The notes: generated from the letters alone by a model not told the origin. Shown: positions 54,956 to 63,638, counted from the first letter of the stretch. The stretch is 64,000 bases of DNA from CADEED01 sp036677145 (GCA_036677145.1 JAKFFF010000079.1:1-64000); one strand, 5' to 3'. Made by a program: numbers and translations.

Positions 54956-57193
54956 TCATTCTGTTTCCAGTGAATCGACCGTGCGCCAGCCGCGCGGCAG
55001 CACCGTGCCGCGCTGGGCGCGTGAGCCGCGGTAATCCTTGAGCTCCGGCCACGGGATCGTCATCTTGCGATCGCCGGAACGCACGATGAGCGACTTGTCC
55101 TTGCCGATGACGGTCATGCCTGTGAGGTAGTCCTCGCGGCTGGCGAACTTCTTCGACGGGACGTCGAACAACTTGTTGCCTTTGCCGCGCGGCAACTCGG
55201 GCACGTCCTTGACCGGGAACACGAGTAGTTTGCCGTCCTTGGATGACACAGCGACCAGGGCGTCGTCGCCCGGCACTGGCGCGGGCGGCAATACGAGGGC
55301 GCCATCCGGCAGGTTCAACAGGCCCTTGCCCGCCTTCTTCGACGCCCAGGTTTCCTTGAGCCGAACCGTGAAGCCGTAGCCGGCATCGCTCGCGACCAGC
55401 CACAGGTCCTCGGGATCACCGATCATCACACCACGCCACTTGGCGCCGTCGGGCGGATCCACGCGTGAAGACAGAGGCTCGCCCAAGCTGCGCGCCGACG
55501 GCAGCGAATGCGCCACCAGGCTATAGGCGCGTCCGGTCGAATCCAGGAACACCGCCTGCTGCACGCTGCGGCCTTTCGCCGAATGCTGGTATTCATCGCC
55601 CGACTTGTATTGCAGCGTGCGCGCGTCGATCTCGTGACCCTTCGCGGAACGCACGAAACCGCCCTTCGACAGGATGATCGTCGCAGGCTCGTTCGGGATG
55701 AGCTGAGACTCATCGATCGCCACCGCGGCTTCACGCTCGACAATCTTGGTCCGTCGATCGTCGCCATATTTCTCGGCGTCGGCCTCGATCTCGCTGGCGA
55801 TGAGCTTCTTGAGCTTCGCCTTCGACTTGAGAATGCCCTCGAGTTCTTCACGCTCCTCGGCGAGCTTCTTCTGCTCGTCGCGGATCTTCATCTCTTCGAG
55901 CTTCGCCAGGTGGCGCAGCTTGGTTTCGAGAATCGCCTCGGCCTGGATCTCGGAGAGCTTGAAGCGCTTCATGAGCACGGGCTTGGGCTCGTCCTCGCGA
56001 CGGATGATACGAATCACCTCGTCGAGGTTGAGATAGGCCGCCAGCAATCCATCGAGGATGTGCAGCCGCTTCGCGACCTTGTCGAGCCGGAATTCCAGCC
56101 GCCGGGTCACCGTCTTCGTGCGGAACACGAGCCACTCGTTGAGCAGGTCGCGCAGGCCCATCACCTTGGGCTTGCCCTCGAGCGTGATCACGTTGATGTT
56201 CACGCGATAATTGCGCTCGAGATCGGTGGTCGCGAACAGGTGCGCCATCAACTGCGCGACGTCGGCCCGCTTCTTGGGCTCGATGACGATGCGGATTCTT
56301 TCCTCGTGGTCCGACTCGTCGCGGATGTCCTCGACCATCGGCAGCTTCTTTTCGCGCATCTGCGCGGCGATCTGCTCGATGATCTTGTTGCCCGACACCT
56401 GGTACGGCAACTCGCTGATCACGATGTTGTCGTCTTCCTCTTTGTACACCGCGCGCGCCTTGAAGCTGCCGTTGCCGGTGTTGTAGATGTCGAGCAGCTC
56501 GGAGCGCGGCGAAACGATCTCGCCGCCCGTGGGAAGGTCGGGGCCCTTCACGTACTTCATGAGCGTACGTGTCATCGCCTCCGGCTCATCCAGCAGGTGA
56601 ATGCACGCCTGCGCGATCTCGCGCAGGTTGTGAGGCGGGATATCCGTCGACATGCCCACCGCGATGCCCTGCGTGCCGTTGAGCAGCACGTTGGGCAGGC
56701 GCGCCGGCAGAAATGCCGGTTCCTCCAGCGTGCCGTCGAAGTTCGGCTGCCAGTCGACCGTGCCATCCGACAGTTCCGACAGCAGCACTTCGGCGTAACG
56801 CGTGAGCTTCGACTCCGTGTAACGCATCGCCGCGAAGGACTTCGGATCGTCGGGCGAGCCCCAGTTGCCCTGCCCATCGACGATGGGATAGCGATAAGAG
56901 AAGTCCTGCGCCATGAGCACCATGGCTTCGTAGCAGGCCGAATCGCCGTGCGGATGGAACTTGCCGATCACGTCACCAACAGTGCGCGCGGACTTCTTGT
57001 GCTTCTGGCCAGAGGACAGGCCGAGCTCGCTCATCGCGTAGATGATGCGGCGCTGCACGGGCTTGAGGCCGTCCGACAACGCCGGCAGCGCGCGATCGAG
57101 GATCACGTACATCGAATAGTCGAGGTACGCCTTCTCGGTGAAGGTGCGTAGAGGTTGTTTCTCCACGCCTTCGAAATTCAGTTCGTCTTGCAT
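54956..57193 (-). CDS. parC: DNA topoisomerase IV subunit A
   Basis: ParC cleaves and rejoins DNA during decatenation of daughter chromosomes. The 745-residue protein has the catalytic tyrosine near residue 125 in AAMRYTESKL. The quinolone-resistance region HPHGDSACYEAM keeps Ser85 and Glu89, the sensitive-type residues. A C-terminal blade domain follows. It starts 26 bases after parE on the same strand. Its last 17 codons are duplicated in diverged form at 53144-53197, so its present 3' end may be recombinant. Confidence 0.96.
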   Translation of the reverse strand: MQDELNFEGVEKQPLRTFTEKAYLDYSMYVILDRALPALSDGLKPVQRRIIYAMSELGLSSGQKHKKSARTVGDVIGKFHPHGDSACYEAMVLMAQDFSYRYPIVDGQGNWGSPDDPKSFAAMRYTESKLTRYAEVLLSELSDGTVDWQPNFDGTLEEPAFLPARLPNVLLNGTQGIAVGMSTDIPPHNLREIAQACIHLLDEPEAMTRTLMKYVKGPDLPTGGEIVSPRSELLDIYNTGNGSFKARAVYKEEDDNIVISELPYQVSGNKIIEQIAAQMREKKLPMVEDIRDESDHEERIRIVIEPKKRADVAQLMAHLFATTDLERNYRVNINVITLEGKPKVMGLRDLLNEWLVFRTKTVTRRLEFRLDKVAKRLHILDGLLAAYLNLDEVIRIIRREDEPKPVLMKRFKLSEIQAEAILETKLRHLAKLEEMKIRDEQKKLAEEREELEGILKSKAKLKKLIASEIEADAEKYGDDRRTKIVEREAAVAIDESQLIPNEPATIILSKGGFVRSAKGHEIDARTLQYKSGDEYQHSAKGRSVQQAVFLDSTGRAYSLVAHSLPSARSLGEPLSSRVDPPDGAKWRGVMIGDPEDLWLVASDAGYGFTVRLKETWASKKAGKGLLNLPDGALVLPPAPVPGDDALVAVSSKDGKLLVFPVKDVPELPRGKGNKLFDVPSKKFASREDYLTGMTVIGKDKSLIVRSGDRKMTIPWPELKDYRGSRAQRGTVLPRGWRTVDSLETE
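54983..55009. repeat. Direct repeat, right copy of island boundary (inside parC)
   Basis: This 27-base segment within the parC 3' coding end matches 53171-53197 at 25 positions. The two copies are 1812 bases apart and bracket the small peptide frame, the monooxygenase and the Dabb gene. Confidence 0.55.
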
Positions 57194-57219
57194 GTGTTAT
57201 CCGGTTTTCTGGCCCGGGA

Positions 57220-59112
57220 TCAGGGAACGACTTCGGCGAGATTGCCCTTCTCTTCCAGCCACTCCCGACGGTCGGAGGCGCGCTTCTTGGCGAGCAACAT
57301 GTCCATGAGCTGGTCGCTGTCGTCTTTCGCGGAGATGGTGAGCTGCACCAGCCGGCGCGTGCGCGGATCCATCGTGGTTTCGCGCAGCTGCGAAGGATTC
57401 ATTTCGCCGAGGCCCTTGAAACGCGTGACCGACGGCTTGGCCTTCGTCTTGCCTTCGCTCTCGATCTTCTTGAGCAACGCGTCGCGCTCCTGCTCGTCGA
57501 GCGCGTAGTAGATGTTCTTGCCCGCGTCGATGCGGAACAGCGGCGGCATCGCGACGAACACGTGGCCATTGGCCACGAGCGGCCGGAAGTGCCGCAGGAA
57601 CAGCGCGCACAGCAGCGTCGCGATGTGCAGTCCGTCGGAGTCGGCGTCCGCGAGGATGCAGATCTTGTGGTAGCGCAGTCCTGACAGATCGCTGGTGCCC
57701 GGGTCGATGCCCATGGCGACCGAGATGTCGTGCACTTCCTGCGAGCTGTTGATCTCGCCCACCGACACTTCCCAGGTGTTCAGGATCTTTCCACGCAACG
57801 GCATGATGGCCTGCGTCTCGCGATCACGCGCCTGTTTGGCGGATCCGCCGGCCGAATCACCTTCGACGAGGAACAGCTCGGAATGCTTCGGATCCTGGTT
57901 GGTGCAGTCGGCTAACTTCCCGGGCAATGCGGGACCCGCGGTGACGCGTTTGCGTTTGACCTGCGCGGCCGCCTTGGTGCGCTCCTGCGCGTTCTCGATG
58001 GCGAACTGCGCGATGCGCTCACCGGCATCCGGATGCTGGTTGAGCCACAACGACAGGGAGTCGTGCACGAAATTCTCGACCAGCGCGGCGGCATCGCGCG
58101 TGGCGAGGCGCTCCTTCATCTGGCCGGCGAACTGCGGCTCCTGGATCTTGATCGACAACACGAAGCACGCCTTGTCGAAGATGTCCTCGGGCGAAAGCTT
58201 CAGCCCGCGCGGAACGAGATTGCGGAATTCGCAGAACTCTCGCACGGCGCCCGCGACACCGGCGCGCAATCCGTTGACGTGCGTGCCGCCTTCAGCCGTG
58301 GGAATCAAGTTGACGTAGCTCTCGCCCATCGCGCGCTCGGCGTTCGGCGTCCACACCAGCGCGTATTCGACGACGTTGATCTTTTCCTGGTCGTTCTTCG
58401 CGAAGATGGGATCGGCCGGCAGCGCGTCTTCCTTGCCGATTTCTTCCTTGAGGTACGCGGCGAGATCACCGGTGAAGAACCACTCGTCCTTCTCCTTGGT
58501 CGCCTCGTTCTCGAATGTGATCTTGAGACCCGGACAGAGCACGGCCTTTGCTTTCAGCACGTGCTTCAGCTGCGGCACGGAGAACTTGTCGGAGTCGAAG
58601 AATTTCGGGTCCGGCCAGAAGCGCACCGTGGTGCCGGTGTTGCGCTGGCCGACGGCGCCGACCACTTCCAGCTTCGAGGAGACTTTGCCGTCCTTGAAGC
58701 CGATGTTGTATTCCTTGCCGTTGCGCTTGATCCAGCACTCGAGCTGCTTCGACAGCGCGTTCACGACGGACACGCCGACGCCATGCAGTCCGCCGGAAAC
58801 TTCGTAGGTCTTGTCGTTGAATTTGCCGCCAGCGTGCAGGCGCGTGAGGATCAGCTCGACGCCCGAGACTTTTTCCTTCGGGTGAATATCGACCGGCATG
58901 CCACGGCCGTCGTCCGCCACCGACAGGGAGTTGTCCTTGTGCAGGGTGACGTTGATCTCTTTGGCGTGCCCCGCCAACGCCTCGTCGACCGAGTTGTCGA
59001 CGACTTCATGCGCGAGATGGTTGGGCCGGGTGGTGTCGGTGTACATGCCCGGGCGGCGGCGCACGGGCTCGAGACCGGAAAGGACTTCGATATCGGATGC
59101 GGTGTAGGACAT
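57220..59112 (-). CDS. parE: DNA topoisomerase IV subunit B
   Basis: ParE is the ATPase subunit of topoisomerase IV. I use the ATG at 59112 (MSYTASDIEVL), giving 630 residues, which matches the family. The GHKL ATPase shows EVVDNSVDEALAGH, DDGRGMPVD and GGLHGVGVSVVNALS. The TOPRIM domain has LVEGDSAGGSAKQ and ILADADSDGLHI. ParE rather than GyrB is supported by length and by parC just downstream. Confidence 0.96.
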   Translation of the reverse strand: MSYTASDIEVLSGLEPVRRRPGMYTDTTRPNHLAHEVVDNSVDEALAGHAKEINVTLHKDNSLSVADDGRGMPVDIHPKEKVSGVELILTRLHAGGKFNDKTYEVSGGLHGVGVSVVNALSKQLECWIKRNGKEYNIGFKDGKVSSKLEVVGAVGQRNTGTTVRFWPDPKFFDSDKFSVPQLKHVLKAKAVLCPGLKITFENEATKEKDEWFFTGDLAAYLKEEIGKEDALPADPIFAKNDQEKINVVEYALVWTPNAERAMGESYVNLIPTAEGGTHVNGLRAGVAGAVREFCEFRNLVPRGLKLSPEDIFDKACFVLSIKIQEPQFAGQMKERLATRDAAALVENFVHDSLSLWLNQHPDAGERIAQFAIENAQERTKAAAQVKRKRVTAGPALPGKLADCTNQDPKHSELFLVEGDSAGGSAKQARDRETQAIMPLRGKILNTWEVSVGEINSSQEVHDISVAMGIDPGTSDLSGLRYHKICILADADSDGLHIATLLCALFLRHFRPLVANGHVFVAMPPLFRIDAGKNIYYALDEQERDALLKKIESEGKTKAKPSVTRFKGLGEMNPSQLRETTMDPRTRRLVQLTISAKDDSDQLMDMLLAKKRASDRREWLEEKGNLAEVVP

Positions 59113-59215
59113 TCTCTTCCGCGGCAGAAAAACTTGCGCGCGGACTCCATGCCGCGCGGCGCGGAGTGTACCAGCGATTCGCCGTGCGGCGAGAGGCGAG
59201 TTCCTGGCGCGAACC

Positions 59216-59635
59216 TCAGGGAAACGAGGCGCGCAGGCGCCGGCCGAATCCCGTAAGCGAAAGCGCGAATGCGAGAACCGCGATTGCGACGACGTAGCCA
59301 CCGCCGATGATCGCGTCATTCACGAAGGCTTCGGGAATCGTCAAGACCGACTCCTGCACTCTCACACCCGCATCCACCACTTCATCCGACATCTCGCCCA
59401 GGCCGAAATAGACCAGCAACATCAATGTCATTAGTCCACCAACTAAATTGCTGATCATCAGCCAGCGGGACGCGAAAGAACTCCGCGTGGTCTCGACCGG
59501 ATTGGCTGCGAGGGATTCGTCGGCGGCGATACGCGCCCACACGCCGGCATCGAATCGCCCGTCCAGCCTTGGGACCTTGATGTGTTTTTCCAGAGCGCGA
59601 TCGAGCCGCGCCTCGACTTGCTGTTTGGCATTCAT
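59216..59635 (-). CDS. Membrane protein coupled to the ECF sigma factor (possible anti-sigma)
   Basis: I do not recognise a named family. The 139-residue protein has a hydrophilic N-terminus of about 60 residues (LEKHIKVPRLDGRFDAGVWARI) and two membrane segments (about residues 58-78 and 110-130). Its start overlaps the stop of the sigma factor gene as ATGA. Position, coupling and topology fit an anti-sigma factor whose N-terminus holds the sigma factor at the membrane. No zinc-binding HxxxCxxC motif is present. Function is inference from context. Confidence 0.6.
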   Translation of the reverse strand: MNAKQQVEARLDRALEKHIKVPRLDGRFDAGVWARIAADESLAANPVETTRSSFASRWLMISNLVGGLMTLMLLVYFGLGEMSDEVVDAGVRVQESVLTIPEAFVNDAIIGGGYVVAIAVLAFALSLTGFGRRLRASFP

Positions 59636-60240
59636 GATTCGGTCTCCGACTTGCCCGCGAGGACCGCGAGGCGCTTTCGTCCACGATGCAACAGTGCCTT
59701 TACAGTACCCGTGGGCATGGATAACAGGGCACCGACTTCCTCACAGCTGCGATCTTCCAGATAAAAAAGGACTACCACCCGCCGATAGGGTTCCGGCAGT
59801 TGCCCGAGTAGCTTGCCGACGTCGTATTCCGCCGACGCCTGGCCCGACCCTTCTGCGTCCGCCGAGCCGTCCCTGCCGAATAGCAGTGGATCGTCGTCAT
59901 CGTCGGAAATGTTCGAAAAATCCTCGAGCGGCACTATGCGCCGCTCCCGCGTGACGGCCGTCAGGCAGGTATTGCGCACGATGGTGTAAAGCCAGGTGGA
60001 CAGTGCCGCGCGGCCGTCGAATCGGGGCAATGCCTGCCACGCCTTCATGAATGAAGTCTGGGCCAGGTCCTCGGCCAGCGCCGGGTCCCGCACGATGGAG
60101 ATGGCCAGGTGCAGGGCCTTCTGGCGATAGCGTTGCATCAGCCCTTCGAGCACCACGCGCCGCTCGCCACGGTTCAGGGCCGCGACCAGATCCGCGTCCC
60201 GCGCCATGGCCTCCGACGGGATCGGGGCGCCCGGATTCAT
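59632..60240 (-). CDS. ECF RNA polymerase sigma factor
   Basis: The 202-residue protein has sigma region 2 (ALHLAISIVRDPALAEDLAQTSFMKAWQALPRF, then STWLYTIVRN) and region 4 (LGQLPEPYRRVVVLFYLEDRSCEEVGALL and PTGTVKALLHRGRKRL). There is no region 3, as in ECF-type factors. I choose the ATG at 60240 (MNPGAPIPSE). An acidic, low-complexity linker (DDDDDP) separates the two regions. It is translationally coupled to a membrane protein and divergent from the DUF6249-type gene. The regulon is unknown. Confidence 0.9.
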   Translation of the reverse strand: MNPGAPIPSEAMARDADLVAALNRGERRVVLEGLMQRYRQKALHLAISIVRDPALAEDLAQTSFMKAWQALPRFDGRAALSTWLYTIVRNTCLTAVTRERRIVPLEDFSNISDDDDDPLLFGRDGSADAEGSGQASAEYDVGKLLGQLPEPYRRVVVLFYLEDRSCEEVGALLSMPTGTVKALLHRGRKRLAVLAGKSETES

Positions 60241-60286
60241 TTTTACGGCTGCCTGCACGTGCCTGATACTGCGCAGGCGTATAGCG

Positions 60287-60309
60287 GGTTGCAGCGGGTG
60301 GCTGCAACC
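60287..60309. repeat. Inverted repeat between the sigma factor and DUF6249-type gene
   Basis: GGTTGCAG and CTGCAACC are perfect eight-base arms around a seven-base loop, 47 bases upstream of the sigma factor start and 58 bases upstream of the divergent gene. It may be an operator shared by both genes, or a hairpin in a leader. Confidence 0.45.
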
Positions 60310-60367
60310 GGAACGGGGGGTGCCGGGTAACAAGGGCGTCCCTGAGCTCTACCTGGAGTACTTGAAT

Positions 60368-60808
60368 ATGGATCACGCAATCATGGGAATGCTGATTCCC
60401 ATCACGGCCATCATCTTCGGCGTCGGCATCGGCTCGCTAACGATCTGGGCCGAGCACAAGCGCAAGTCGCAGCTGCTCGACCAGCTCCACCGCGAGCGCA
60501 TGTTGGCCCTCGAGAAAGGTGTCGAACCACCCGCCATCGCGCCCGGCCTCGTGGGCTTTCTGAGCAACAAGCCGAAGGTCGCGCCCAGGTACCTGTGGCC
60601 GAAGGCGATGCGAAACGGGATGTGGATGTTGTTGAGCGGCCTGGTGCTCTACTTCGCCATCGACAACGCGGGCGGCGAAGAAGGTTCACTCTTTGCGCTG
60701 ATCCCCGCCGCCATCGGCGTCGCCAACCTGATCTACGCCGCGGTCCTGTGGCAGCAGGAAAAGGATGAGCCGCCGCGCCGCCCCGGCGTCGACAACGAAC
60801 TACTCTAG
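60368..60808 (+). CDS. DUF6249-type membrane protein
   Basis: The 146-residue protein has an N-terminal membrane segment (MGMLIPITAIIFGVGIGSLTIW) and a basic cytoplasmic stretch (EHKRKSQLLDQLHRERMLALEKGVEPP). Two more membrane segments (GMWMLLSGLVLYFAI and LIPAAIGVANLIYAAVLW) follow. This layout fits DUF6249 proteins, which are often encoded next to ECF sigma factors. The ATG at 60368 follows CTGGAG. Its end overlaps the convergent DUF3501 gene by nine bases. Function is unknown. Confidence 0.7.
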   Translation: MDHAIMGMLIPITAIIFGVGIGSLTIWAEHKRKSQLLDQLHRERMLALEKGVEPPAIAPGLVGFLSNKPKVAPRYLWPKAMRNGMWMLLSGLVLYFAIDNAGGEEGSLFALIPAAIGVANLIYAAVLWQQEKDEPPRRPGVDNELL

Positions 60809-61384
60809 GTCAGCCGCGAGCGCGGCGCGGATGTTTTCCGGGATCGGCGCCAGTTCGTGTGAATAGTTAGGGTGGTCGACGCCCGCATTGAGGGCGGCGC
60901 CACCCTTGCACTTCGCGGCCATTGCCTCGCTGAGCTCGAAACGCAGGAAGTGCACGGCCGAGGTCTTGGTCTCGTTCTCGCGCTCCAGGTCCTCGTCCGC
61001 GATCGCGAACACCCGGTCGAAACCTGCCACCTGGACCCAGCAGCGATCCTCGACACCACGCAGCTTCTCGAGCTGCACGCGCCGGACTTCCGGATCGGTG
61101 TATTCGATGAGCAAGGTCACTTTCCAGTTGCGTCCGTCCGGGATCAGCGGGTTATAGGCAGAGAGCTCCTCGTCGATGCCCTCCGCTTCGAAGATGCGTT
61201 CCGTGCGCAGCATTTCCTGCACTTGGTACTGCACCGTCACCCGATCCTCGAACAGCCACATCGTGTTGCCGCCAACGTTGAGCTGACGATTCTTCTTGTG
61301 CGCGATGACGCGCGCGCGGAATTCCGGGCGCTCGCGCGAGTAACGCTCGAGCGGCAGCAGATCCGATGCGACCAGTTTCTTCAT
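60800..61384 (-). CDS. DUF3501 family protein
   Basis: The 194-residue cytosolic protein matches DUF3501 in MKKLVASDLLPLERYSRERPEFRARVIAHKK-type start and the YNPLIPDGRNWKVTLLIEYTDPEVRR segment. No function is established. The gene starts one base after the Fe-S oxidoreductase gene (TGACATG), in the order rubrerythrin, Fe-S protein, DUF3501. That order suggests a shared role in peroxide or redox stress. Confidence 0.85.
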   Translation of the reverse strand: MKKLVASDLLPLERYSRERPEFRARVIAHKKNRQLNVGGNTMWLFEDRVTVQYQVQEMLRTERIFEAEGIDEELSAYNPLIPDGRNWKVTLLIEYTDPEVRRVQLEKLRGVEDRCWVQVAGFDRVFAIADEDLERENETKTSAVHFLRFELSEAMAAKCKGGAALNAGVDHPNYSHELAPIPENIRAALAADLE

Positions 61385-61385
61385 G

Positions 61386-62756
61386 TCACAAACCGTAGGC
61401 TTTTCGCACGAGCGTCATTGGATGTTCAGGCTTGCGCGTCTCGCCCGGATTGGACGACTGGCCGGCCGACAATCCGCTTTCGATCTGGTGTCCTGCCATC
61501 GGGCAATCACTCGAATAGTGATCGGCCTTTGCCTGCGCGACGCGGTTGACCACCGGTTTGCCGATCTTCACCGAAGCCGCGCGATATTCCTTCTTCACGG
61601 CGTAAGTCCCGTTGTGCCCCGAACAGCGTTCGATCACGTCGACCGTGGTATCGGGCACGAGCTTGAGCACGTCGCGCGTCTTGAGTCCGATGTTCTGCAC
61701 CCGCAGGTGGCAGGGCACGTGATAACTCACTTTGCCGAGCTTTTCGGCGAAATCCGTGCGTAACAGGCCGGCCTTGTGCCGCAACATCAGGTACTCGAAA
61801 GGATCGAAGATGTGTTCCTTAACGAGCTGCACGTCGGCATCCTCGGGAAACATCAAAGGCAGCTCCTGCTTGAACATCAGCACGCAGGAGGGAATCGGCG
61901 CGACGATGTCGTAACCATCGTCCACGAGCTTCTTGAGCATCGGCACGTTGAAGTTCTTGTACTTCTCCACCGTGTCGAGATCCCCGAGCTCGAGCTTGGG
62001 CATGCCGCAGCACTTTTCCTTTTCGACGACCGTCACTGGAATGCCGTTGTGCTGGAAGACGACCGTCAGGTCCTCCGGCAAGTGCGGCTCATTGCGATCG
62101 CCGTAACAGGTGACGAACAGCGCGACCTTGCCGCGGGTTTCCTCGCTGGGCTTCACATCGGTCGTCGCGACGGCAACGGCGCGGGCACGCTTCGATCCGG
62201 TCTTCGAATGAAACTTCGGGATCGGCGCCGTGGCGTCGACCCCGAGCGTGGCTTCGAGCAGTTTGCGGCCAGCCTTCGTGCCGTTCACGGCGTTGACGAC
62301 TTCGGCGATGACGGGAATGCCCGCGATGCTGCCGAGTCCGCGCGTGTTCGAGAGTAGTTTGTCGCGAAAGGTGTGCTCGCCCTTGCGGTGTTGCACGTGT
62401 TTCGCGCGCAGCATCAGGTGCGGGAAATCGATGTTCCAGGGATGCGGCGGAACGTAGGGACATTTCGTCATGAAACACATGTCACACAGGTAACAGTGAT
62501 CCACGACGTCCCAGTAGACCTTCTTGTCGACCCCGTCGAGCTCGAGAGTCTCGGAGGCGTCGATCGCGTCGAACAAGGTCGGGAAAGAATTGCAGAGGCT
62601 GAAACAGCGGCGACAGCCATGACAGATGTCGAAGACGCGCTCGAGTTCTTTCTCGAGCGCGGTCTCATCGATGAACTCAGGTTTGCGCCAGTCGAGCGGA
62701 TGGCGCGAGGGAGCCTGGAGGCTACCCTCGCGCGCGCCGGTTTCTGAAGCGCTCAC
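61386..62756 (-). CDS. Fe-S oxidoreductase (HdrC/GlpC-like)
   Basis: The 456-residue protein has two four-cysteine Fe-S motifs in the N-terminal part: CHGCRRCFSLC and CYLCDMCFMTKCP. Two cysteine-rich domains of the heterodisulfide-reductase type follow: VEKEKCCGMPKLELGD with PIPSCVLMFKQE, and YHVPCHLRVQNIG with ERCSGHNGTYAVKKE. It resembles GlpC and HdrB/HdrC-like electron-transfer proteins. The start is a GTG at 62756 (VSASETG), since no ATG suits the conserved N-terminus. It lies 22 bases after the rubrerythrin gene. Confidence 0.85.
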   Translation of the reverse strand: MSASETGAREGSLQAPSRHPLDWRKPEFIDETALEKELERVFDICHGCRRCFSLCNSFPTLFDAIDASETLELDGVDKKVYWDVVDHCYLCDMCFMTKCPYVPPHPWNIDFPHLMLRAKHVQHRKGEHTFRDKLLSNTRGLGSIAGIPVIAEVVNAVNGTKAGRKLLEATLGVDATAPIPKFHSKTGSKRARAVAVATTDVKPSEETRGKVALFVTCYGDRNEPHLPEDLTVVFQHNGIPVTVVEKEKCCGMPKLELGDLDTVEKYKNFNVPMLKKLVDDGYDIVAPIPSCVLMFKQELPLMFPEDADVQLVKEHIFDPFEYLMLRHKAGLLRTDFAEKLGKVSYHVPCHLRVQNIGLKTRDVLKLVPDTTVDVIERCSGHNGTYAVKKEYRAASVKIGKPVVNRVAQAKADHYSSDCPMAGHQIESGLSAGQSSNPGETRKPEHPMTLVRKAYGL

Positions 62757-62778
62757 TGTGTGCGACCGGATCGGGAGA

Positions 62779-63192
62779 TCAGATCGAGTCGAGGGCCTTC
62801 TGGAAACGGTTCGCATGCGAACGCTCGGCCTTCGCCAGCGTCTCGAACCAGTCGGCGATTTCCGAGAAGCCTTCTTCGCGCGCCTGCTTCGCCATGCCCG
62901 GGTACATGTCGCTGTACTCGTGCGTCTCACCGGCGATGGCGGCCTTGAGGTTCGCCTTCGTTTCGCCAATCGGCAGTCCGGTCGCCGGATCGCCTACCGC
63001 TTCGAGGTATTCGAGATGTCCGTGCGCATGGCCCGTCTCGCCTTCGGCGGTGGAACGGAACACGGTGGATACGTCGTTGTATCCCTCGACGTCGGCCTTG
63101 GCTGCGAAATAGAGGTAACGACGATTCGCCTGTGACTCACCGGCGAAAGCGTCCTTCAGATTCTTTTCAGTCTTGCTGCCCTTCAGGTTCAC
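62779..63192 (-). CDS. Rubrerythrin-family diiron protein
   Basis: The 137-residue ferritin-like protein has paired ligand motifs: KDAFAGESQANRRYLYFA, RSTAEGETGHAHGHLEYL, AAIAGETHEYSDMYPGMA, and LAKAERSHANRFQKAL. These are the Glu and His ligands of a diiron centre that reduces peroxide. The C-terminal rubredoxin domain of classical rubrerythrins is missing, so electrons may come from the Fe-S protein encoded next. The start is a GTG at 63192, preceded by a strong AAGGAGAG site. Confidence 0.92.
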   Translation of the reverse strand: MNLKGSKTEKNLKDAFAGESQANRRYLYFAAKADVEGYNDVSTVFRSTAEGETGHAHGHLEYLEAVGDPATGLPIGETKANLKAAIAGETHEYSDMYPGMAKQAREEGFSEIADWFETLAKAERSHANRFQKALDSI

Positions 63193-63328
63193 GGCACTCT
63201 CCTTATCTCAGTTATCGAGTCGAGAATTAATCTCATTTAGACTTGTTCTAAGAGCGGGCGGCACTGTACGGCCGCGTCCGCGAGGGAGTCAACCCACAGC
63301 GGCGACGAATCACGATGAGCGTTCGTCG

Positions 63329-63361
63329 TTGACCCTGCCGCATTGCGACGTTTAACGTCGC
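63329..63361 (+). promoter_or_regulatory. xseB promoter with overlapping palindrome
   Basis: TTGACC (63329-63334) is followed after 16 bases by TTTAAC (63351-63356). The -10 element lies within a perfect 17-base palindrome, GCGACGTTTAACGTCGC (63345-63361). The predicted transcript start falls at or near the GTG start codon of xseB, which suggests a leaderless mRNA. The palindrome could be a repressor site. Confidence 0.4.
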
Positions 63362-63365
63362 GCGC

Positions 63366-63638
63366 GTGACATCAAAACCAAAATTACCCGACTTCGAACG
63401 CTCACTCAGCGAACTCGAAACCCTCGTTGCCAAGCTCGAGCAAGGCGACGTCCCCCTCGAAGAGGCGCTGAAGACTTTCGAGCGCGGCGTTGCCCTCACC
63501 CGGCAATGCCAGACAGCCCTGCGCACCGCGCAACAGAAGGTGGAAGTGTTGCTGGCACGCAATGGCGAAGAGGCACTGACGCGATTCGCCGCAGGCGACG
63601 ACGAAAACGAGGTCGACGCCGATGAAGACGGGCGCTGA
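63366..63638 (+). CDS. xseB: Exodeoxyribonuclease VII small subunit
   Basis: XseB is the small subunit of the exonuclease that degrades single-stranded DNA with XseA. The 90-residue protein has the family core FERSLSELETLVAKLEQGDVPLEEALKTFERGVAL and then a helical hairpin with LRTAQQKVEVLL. The acidic tail is typical. It starts with GTG and overlaps ispA by 17 bases, the usual xseB-ispA pair. Confidence 0.94.
   Translation: MTSKPKLPDFERSLSELETLVAKLEQGDVPLEEALKTFERGVALTRQCQTALRTAQQKVEVLLARNGEEALTRFAAGDDENEVDADEDGR

Noticed and set aside
55508..57151. A 547-codon plus-strand frame opposite parC
   Set aside because: Shadow of parC with a biased His/Leu/Arg composition and no ribosome-binding site.
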